In this document: in pieces, positions 41,270-46,405 of the stretch
How the letters are laid out: every line of letters begins with the position of its first letter
Position numbering within the stretch: the stretch's first letter is position 1
From: Nitrososphaerota archaeon
GTDB lineage: Archaea; Thermoproteota; Nitrososphaeria; Nitrososphaerales; Nitrosopumilaceae
Direction of reading: 5' to 3'
Assembly (NCBI GenBank): GCA_013288545.1
Contig: JABDBR010000009.1
Span: 1 to 46,405 of the forward strand
DNA: 46,405 nt
Translations under genes and position numbers: made by a program
The notes under the pieces: model-generated
What the model was told of the DNA's origin: nothing
What the model saw: only the letters and a program-made list of their open reading frames with translations
Databases searched by the model: none

Positions 41270-42217
41270 ATGAAAATTATGATTACAGGCGGTTCTGGTT
41301 TTGTAGGTAGTCATCTTTGCGATAAACTGTTACAGAATAAACATGAAGTCATAATATTGACACGAAACGACTCTAAAATCAATAATCTAGGAGGAAATCT
41401 AGACAAAATACGTTTAGAGCATGTTGATGTAACCGATTTCTCTAGATTAGAGAGAAGCATTGAAGAAAATAAACCTGATGTAATATTTCATCTAGCTGGG
41501 GAAACTTCACACAAAAGATCATTTGAAAAACCTATGTATGATATAGATGTCAATTCAAAATCAACACTATGTATTCTTGAAAAAATAAAGAACTTGAATC
41601 TTCAATGTAAATTTATTCTAGGAAGTACCTTCATTGTAATTGGCCGTCCTGAAAAATTACCACTTAACGAAGAAAGCCCTTGTAATCCTACGACAATTTA
41701 TGGCACAAACCGATTGACAAGCGAATATTTCTGTAAAATATATCATAATGTGTACAACTTGGATACTACAATATTTCGAGTCACTAATTCTTTTGGACCA
41801 AGAGAACAACACCAAACTCCTACGAAAAATGCATTGAATTTTTTAATCTACGAGGCTTTTAGAGGGGAAAATGTAACCATCTATAATCAGGGAAAATTTT
41901 TCAGAGATGTTATCTACATTTCTGATGTTGTATCTGCCTTGGAAACCATAATGCTAAAGAGTAGTCCTGGAAATATCTATTGGATATCTTCAGGAGTAAA
42001 AACATGGTTCTATGAGATAGGACAATGGCTAGAGGAACTAACAAATGGAAAAATCCAATATGTTGATCCTCCATCATATACATCAAAAGTCGATGTCGGT
42101 AATTTTCTAGTAGATAACTCAAAATTAAAGTCTCTAGGTTGGTCTCCTAAAACTTCAGTTAAAGAGGGAATTATTAAAACACTGGAATACTTTAATTCCA
42201 TTTACAAATCTTCATGA
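41270..42217 (+). CDS. NAD-dependent sugar-modifying SDR with Tyr-x3-Arg
   Basis: About 315 residues. Rossmann loop GGSGFVGSHL, FHLAGETSH and LGSTFIVIG are as in GDP-mannose or dTDP-glucose dehydratases/epimerases. The catalytic Tyr-x3-Lys reads YGTNR, with Arg in place of the active-site lysine. GPREQHQTPTKN and FRDVIYISDV follow as in GalE/RmlB proteins. The frame extends to an ATG at 41210, but the TATA-like box at 41238-41247 and the normal N-terminus point to 41270. Its activity may be altered; the substrate is unknown. Lies convergent to the GT2 gene at 42221. Confidence 0.87.
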   Translation: MKIMITGGSGFVGSHLCDKLLQNKHEVIILTRNDSKINNLGGNLDKIRLEHVDVTDFSRLERSIEENKPDVIFHLAGETSHKRSFEKPMYDIDVNSKSTLCILEKIKNLNLQCKFILGSTFIVIGRPEKLPLNEESPCNPTTIYGTNRLTSEYFCKIYHNVYNLDTTIFRVTNSFGPREQHQTPTKNALNFLIYEAFRGENVTIYNQGKFFRDVIYISDVVSALETIMLKSSPGNIYWISSGVKTWFYEIGQWLEELTNGKIQYVDPPSYTSKVDVGNFLVDNSKLKSLGWSPKTSVKEGIIKTLEYFNSIYKSS

Positions 42218-42220
42218 TTC

Positions 42221-43255
42221 TTAACTAATCACGCTTCTTGCCAATTTACTAAGAACAGTGATGAAATTATTGAATAGTTTGTTAATCAATTTGGTAGATA
42301 CCTCTTTTGGTACAAATACCTCATTTTGGAAATAATGTGTGATTTTTTTATCATCGATTATTCGTGTACTTTGAAGTTCAGCATATCTTTTTGATATCTG
42401 TTTCCTGTTTTTTATGATATCTGAATATGCTCGAATTTTTGGTACAATCAATCCTTTTGAAAGGAAAAAAAAGAAAATGCCTATTTCTACCAAAAATAAC
42501 ATTGGTAATATTCTGTAAAATGTTCTCTTTGAATAATGTGTCAAAAGGCAATAATGTCTATTTCTTTCAAGTAAAAAGAATTTGTATGGGCTCCATTTAA
42601 AACTGAAACTCTCTGCATGGTACACTATTGATTTTGGAATATAAAATGACTTAATTCCAAGAAGCAACGATCTCCATCCTAAATCCAAGTCATCATGGTA
42701 TGCAAATAGGAAAGGATCAAACAAGCCAATTCTCTTGATTATCTTTAGTGATGTGAAAAGGCAAGCTCCTGAAGAATATCCTACAGTTTCATCATTGTTA
42801 AATTGACCATTGTCAATTTCGCCTTTACCGCGAGAATATCCAAATCCAAAAAGTTGGATCATATTTCCTGCACTGTTAAAGATTTGATGATTAGATGTAG
42901 AAAGAAGTTTTGGCTGGTATAATCCATCCCCAAATTTATTGTATGATAAAAGTAGCTCTTTTAACCATTGTGAATCTACAATGGTGTCGGGATTTAGTAT
43001 TGCTACAAATTCTCCTTTCGCATATCGCAATCCCACATTGTTTCCTTCACAATATCCTTCATTTTTGTCATTTTCAATTAGATTAATCATATTATATTTT
43101 TCTTTACATAATCTATGACTATTATCACTTGATGCATTATCTACTACAATAATTTCTAAGTTATCATAATTCGTATTTAATACTGATTCAACACAATTAA
43201 GTAATAACTCCCCTGCATTATAGTTGAGAATAATTACACTGATTTTTGGATTCAT
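42221..43255 (-). CDS. GT2 rhamnosyltransferase-like glycosyltransferase
   Basis: A 344-residue GT-A enzyme: ISVIILNYNAGELLLNCVESV, VVDNASSDNS, the metal site NPDT near residue 91 and LFAYHDDLDLGWRSLLLG near residue 185, which is typical of the WbbL/RfbF rhamnosyltransferase group. A hydrophobic helix near residues 245-270 attaches it to the membrane. With rmlA and rmlB next to it on the same strand, dTDP-rhamnose or a relative is a likely donor. Confidence 0.9.
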   Translation of the reverse strand: MNPKISVIILNYNAGELLLNCVESVLNTNYDNLEIIVVDNASSDNSHRLCKEKYNMINLIENDKNEGYCEGNNVGLRYAKGEFVAILNPDTIVDSQWLKELLLSYNKFGDGLYQPKLLSTSNHQIFNSAGNMIQLFGFGYSRGKGEIDNGQFNNDETVGYSSGACLFTSLKIIKRIGLFDPFLFAYHDDLDLGWRSLLLGIKSFYIPKSIVYHAESFSFKWSPYKFFLLERNRHYCLLTHYSKRTFYRILPMLFLVEIGIFFFFLSKGLIVPKIRAYSDIIKNRKQISKRYAELQSTRIIDDKKITHYFQNEVFVPKEVSTKLINKLFNNFITVLSKLARSVIS

Positions 43256-43322
43256 ATTACTTGGACTCTTATAATGAAAGATGATCTAGCTTATTTAATA
43301 TTGAGAGATGAAAAAAAGTGTA

Positions 43323-44390
43323 TTATAACGATATTTTAGTTCCTTCGCCAAGTAGAAATATTTTGTTATCATTGTTTTTTGGGTTAGAAATTATCTCCGA
43401 GTTGAATGCAATTATGCTATCTCTTATCTTGATATTGGTTTCAATATTGCAATTAGGCATAATAATGGAATTCTCAATGTCGCATTTTGATATCTTAGAG
43501 TTATCTCCTATGCTTGTATTGGGACCAATACGTGTTTCAGGATGAATCACACAATTTTTTCCTATTATAACTGGACCTATTATCTTTGAATTGGATTTGA
43601 TTATAGTATTTTCTCCAACCATGACCTTTCCAGTTATAGTTACATTGAGTTCTTTTATTCCATGAAAGTATGGTTCTATGCTTTCTAGAATTACTTTATT
43701 GGCATGTAATATATCATTGGGAGTTCCAGTGTCTTTCCAATAATCTGTTACCATGTAATATGTAATTTTGTATTTCTCATCTAATATCATTTGTAACGCG
43801 TCAGTAATCTCCAGTTCATTTCTCCATGAGGGTTTTAGTCTATCAATAATGTCAAATATTGTTGGAGTTAGAAAATAGATTCCTGTTACAGCTAAATTGG
43901 ATCGAGGATTTTCTGGCTTTTCCATTATTTTTATTATTTGACCGTCTTTTACTTCTGCTATTCCAAAAGCAGTGGGATTACTAACTTCACATAATAATAT
44001 TGAAGCATCAGCATCCGATTGTTGGAAATTTCTTGCATATTCACTGATGTGTTCTTTTATGATATTATCTCCCAAAATTACCACAAACTTTTGATCCCCC
44101 ACAAAATCTTTACACAAACGTACTGCATGAGAGATTCCTCTTGGTTGATCTTGTTGAATGTATGATATCTTGACCCCAAATCTTTCTCCTGAACCATAAT
44201 ATTCCTGAACTTTTGTCGCTCCTAATCCTCCAACAATTATTGCGATATCTGTAATTCCTGCCTCTTTCAGTGCTTCTAAGCAATACTGTGACATGGGTTT
44301 GTTTGCAATGGGTAAAAGTTGTTTTGGGCCAGTATGAGTAAGTGGGCGCAATCTTGTACCATGACCTCCATGAAGAATTATTCCTTTCAT
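43323..44390 (-). CDS. rmlA: Glucose-1-phosphate thymidylyltransferase (long form)
   Basis: A 355-residue nucleotidyltransferase. The N-terminal domain opens with GGHGTRLRPLTHTGPKQL (pyrophosphorylase loop and catalytic Lys), with LGDN for the metal near residue 112. Residues about 245-345 are hexapeptide repeats (INSTIIKSNSKIIG-like pattern) forming a left-handed beta helix, as in archaeal/actinobacterial long RmlA proteins. It makes dTDP-glucose from dTTP and glucose-1-phosphate. The gene follows rmlB, 29 bases downstream on the same strand. UDP- or other NDP-glucose activity cannot be excluded. Confidence 0.93.
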   Translation of the reverse strand: MKGIILHGGHGTRLRPLTHTGPKQLLPIANKPMSQYCLEALKEAGITDIAIIVGGLGATKVQEYYGSGERFGVKISYIQQDQPRGISHAVRLCKDFVGDQKFVVILGDNIIKEHISEYARNFQQSDADASILLCEVSNPTAFGIAEVKDGQIIKIMEKPENPRSNLAVTGIYFLTPTIFDIIDRLKPSWRNELEITDALQMILDEKYKITYYMVTDYWKDTGTPNDILHANKVILESIEPYFHGIKELNVTITGKVMVGENTIIKSNSKIIGPVIIGKNCVIHPETRIGPNTSIGDNSKISKCDIENSIIMPNCNIETNIKIRDSIIAFNSEIISNPKNNDNKIFLLGEGTKISL

Positions 44391-44419
44391 TTAATTCACA
44401 ATCGTTTATTGGAATTACC

Positions 44420-45412
44420 TTATCTAGTTTTCCAAGGGCTGGAACTAAATTCTTTATTAGAAATCTTTTCCAAATTTTTCTTATTTTTCATATACCAATC
44501 AACCGTATATTCTAGTCCTTTTTCAAAATTATGAGAAGGTTTCCAGTGTAATTCTCTGCAAATTTTTGACGAATCAAGACTATATCGATAATCATGACCT
44601 GGACGATCAGTTACAAGTTGAATTAGTTCATTTGATTTTCCCATAATTTTTAATATTTTTTTCACCACTGTCACATTATCTATTTCATTTGAGGCCGAAA
44701 TATTGTATGACTGTCCAAATTTTCCATCAAAATATACTTTTAACAAAGCCTTACAATGATCTACTACAAAAATCCAGTCTCTGATATTCGTACCTTTTCC
44801 ATAAATAGGGATTTTCTTATTCTTTGCAGCTAGTGTAATAACTTTGGGAATAAGTTTTTCTGGAGATTGTCTTGGACCATAGTTGTTGGTACATCTAGTT
44901 GTGATTACCTTACAATCATATGTTGTAAAATATGATTGTACTAGTAACTCTGCAGATGCCTTTGATGCTGCATATGGACTCGAAGGATTAAAACAATGAT
45001 TCTCATCTGCACTTTGAGTCTTAAGACTCCCAAATACTTCATCAGTCGATATTTGAATGAGTTGTTTTTTGAATTTTTTAATTGATTCTAAGATTGTATA
45101 TGCACCTATAATATTTGAATTCATGAAGGGTTTTGGATCTGAAATACTTCTATCTACATGAGATTCTGCAGCAAAATTGAAAACCACATCAGATTTTGAT
45201 ATTAATTTCTCAACTAATTTTTGGTTATTGATGTTTCCTTTGATGAATTCATAATTTTTGTTGTTCTTAATGTGATTGAGATTGTGTTTATTAGATCCTA
45301 TGAGTTGGGCATCCAAGTTTATTATTTTACAATCAGGATAATTATTTATAACGTGTAAAATAAAATTACTACCAATAAATCCTAAACCGCCTGTTACTAG
45401 AAATTTCATCAT
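44420..45412 (-). CDS. rmlB: dTDP-glucose 4,6-dehydratase
   Basis: A 330-residue extended SDR with the full RmlB signature: GGLGFIGSNF, NFAAESHVDRSI, STDEVFGS with the catalytic Asp-Glu, and Tyr-x3-Lys in YAASK; RCTNNYGPRQ and RDWIFVVDHC follow. It converts dTDP-glucose to dTDP-4-keto-6-deoxyglucose, taking the product of the adjacent rmlA. Two ATGs in a row allow either as start. Its long upstream gap (150 bases) separates it from the divergent cupin gene, which may share a regulatory region. Confidence 0.95.
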   Translation of the reverse strand: MMKFLVTGGLGFIGSNFILHVINNYPDCKIINLDAQLIGSNKHNLNHIKNNKNYEFIKGNINNQKLVEKLISKSDVVFNFAAESHVDRSISDPKPFMNSNIIGAYTILESIKKFKKQLIQISTDEVFGSLKTQSADENHCFNPSSPYAASKASAELLVQSYFTTYDCKVITTRCTNNYGPRQSPEKLIPKVITLAAKNKKIPIYGKGTNIRDWIFVVDHCKALLKVYFDGKFGQSYNISASNEIDNVTVVKKILKIMGKSNELIQLVTDRPGHDYRYSLDSSKICRELHWKPSHNFEKGLEYTVDWYMKNKKNLEKISNKEFSSSPWKTR

Positions 45413-45569
45413 ACTGCTAATTACCTTCTAACCATTCCTTTTGCCTGAATATCACATAAGACCTTGTCGATAATACTATTTATGATTAATTCAAAACTAT
45501 GTGTGAATAGTTTTCTATGTTACAATGAAATCAATATTCTTATAATGATACAAATCCAATGTGCAACTA

Positions 45570-46034
45570 ATGGAAGATGAAGGTGTACAGATAATAAAAC
45601 TTGAAAAACATGAAACAAAAGATATTAGAAATAAACATGTCAATGGGGCCCTGACAGTTATTTGGAGAGACTGGGATGATAAACCATCCATATCGCCTAA
45701 AATGATCTATGTTACAAGCGCTAATCCTTGGGAAATAAAAGGTCCTCACTTACATACAAAAAGAGATAGTTATTTTGTTTGTATCCAAGGCAAAGTTGTA
45801 TTTGTAGTACAAGATCATGATGGAAAATATAATGAAATAGAAACTAATGAAGAGGAACCTGTAATGATTCATGTGCCAAAAAACTATGCTTCAGCCCACA
45901 TGAATATAACTAATGAAAAAGCATCAATTCTTACTATTGCAAATCTTGCATGGCGACCTAATGATAATGAGATGCAAAATGTAAATTTTGATGATTATGA
46001 CTGGACAAAATGGAAGAAAAATGTTACAAACTAA
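45570..46034 (+). CDS. RmlC-like cupin (dTDP-4-keto-sugar epimerase/isomerase)
   Basis: About 154 residues. GPHLHTKRDSYF and HVPKNYASAH are cupin motifs with the histidines expected for RmlC or FdtA-type enzymes; the C-terminal FDDYDWTKW recalls the D-P-x-x-x-I-x-W tail of RmlC. It may epimerise at C3/C5 or isomerise the keto-sugar that rmlB makes. A GTG at 45561 extends the frame, but the TATA-like tcttataatg (45537-45546) is about 28 bases before the ATG at 45570. It is shorter than RmlC (about 180), so an exact reaction is not assigned. Confidence 0.83.
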   Translation: MEDEGVQIIKLEKHETKDIRNKHVNGALTVIWRDWDDKPSISPKMIYVTSANPWEIKGPHLHTKRDSYFVCIQGKVVFVVQDHDGKYNEIETNEEEPVMIHVPKNYASAHMNITNEKASILTIANLAWRPNDNEMQNVNFDDYDWTKWKKNVTN

Positions 46035-46130
46035 ACATAATTTCACTTTAAGACTTGATAATTACTCCCAAAACATATTTTTGTATTGATCAAATTTTAA
46101 ATTGTTGGATAATACTAAAGATGAGACAAT

Positions 46131-46405
46131 ATGGATAAAAAAATAACAATTGTTCTTGTAGACGAGTCAGTTGATACGAACATCATAAAATCTAAAATTC
46201 AAGAATTTGAAAATGTTAAAATTATTTCATACGATTACTATACTCATAAATCATTAAATAATTTGGGATTAAGTCATGAAAAAATAGAAAACTATCTTGA
46301 TGAAAAAGACCGTTTGTTTATTGATAAAATGGTTGTAGAATTATCTACTGGTTGGTATAAACATGAAGGTTTACAAAAATTTCTTCAATATGAAAATGTG
46401 AATCT
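46131..46405 (+). CDS. Start of a surface-glycan region protein of unknown function, cut by window end
   Basis: ATG at 46131 opens a frame that continues beyond the window (91 codons seen, no stop). The visible part begins with a beta-strand (KITIVLVDESVD) and is rich in Lys, Asn, Ile and Tyr. No family can be named from this portion. It lies about 100 bases after the cupin on the same strand, and a TATA-like ttttaaatt at 46095-46103 precedes it, so it is probably another glycan-assembly gene. Confidence 0.75.
   Translation, partial: MDKKITIVLVDESVDTNIIKSKIQEFENVKIISYDYYTHKSLNNLGLSHEKIENYLDEKDRLFIDKMVVELSTGWYKHEGLQKFLQYENVN

Overview
The window is chromosomal DNA from an ammonia-oxidising archaeon of the Nitrososphaerota (Thaumarchaeota), most likely near Nitrosopumilus, Nitrosarchaeum or Nitrosotenuis. 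The inference rests on several points: an ADP-forming acyl-CoA synthetase next to 4-hydroxybutyryl-CoA dehydratase (the thaumarchaeal 3-hydroxypropionate/4-hydroxybutyrate cycle), a haem-copper oxidase operon with a tandem cupredoxin subunit and a half-size haem A synthase, archaeal Pelota, an ER-type signal peptidase, a tetraether-synthase-like radical SAM enzyme, a tRNA with a bulge-helix-loop intron, and many genes whose TATA-like box lies about 25-30 bases before the start codon, implying leaderless mRNA. The DNA is AT-rich throughout.

Layout. 1-5.2 kb: a secreted orphan protein, then the terminal oxidase operon (small membrane protein, subunit II, subunit I, double cupredoxin, haem A synthase). 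5.1-8.5 kb: an exported protein, an SRPBCC protein, tRNA-Lys with a 15-base intron, two tiny Cys/His-rich proteins behind ilvE, and a small membrane protein. 8.5-8.8 kb: a probable structured RNA ahead of a 24-residue, very basic peptide. 8.8-13.9 kb: aspartate kinase, a 52-residue orphan, a MurG/UGT-like glycosyltransferase, tRNA-Val with a recombinase fragment beside it, a paralogue of the first secreted protein, and a radical SAM protein. 14.1-15.6 kb: a winged-helix regulator, two membrane proteins and an RNase HI-like protein. 15.6-19.3 kb: two carbon-fixation genes. 19.3-32.1 kb: housekeeping and information-processing genes (signal peptidase, DEAD-box helicase, thioredoxin, three zinc-ribbon proteins, tRNA-Ala, a cyclic amidohydrolase, site-2 protease, CutA, Pelota, YjbQ, a TrmB/DtxR regulator pair, a Tes-like enzyme).

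32.2-46.4 kb is a surface-glycan region: glycosyltransferases of the GT4 and GT2 types, several short-chain NAD-dependent sugar epimerases/dehydratases, RmlA, RmlB and an RmlC-like cupin, a methyltransferase, a polyprenyl-phosphate sugar synthase, and a 923-residue protein that joins a Wzx-like flippase to a GT-C glycosyltransferase. The genes alternate strand often and look richer in A+T than the core genes, which suggests piecemeal assembly by gene transfer.

The most notable items are the flippase/GT-C fusion, the loss of the K-channel lysine (His instead) in oxidase subunit I, the structured RNA with its mini-protein, the recombinase remnant at tRNA-Val, and a set of small genes (24-52 residues) that a length cut-off would miss. 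No CRISPR array, complete insertion sequence or rRNA gene was seen.
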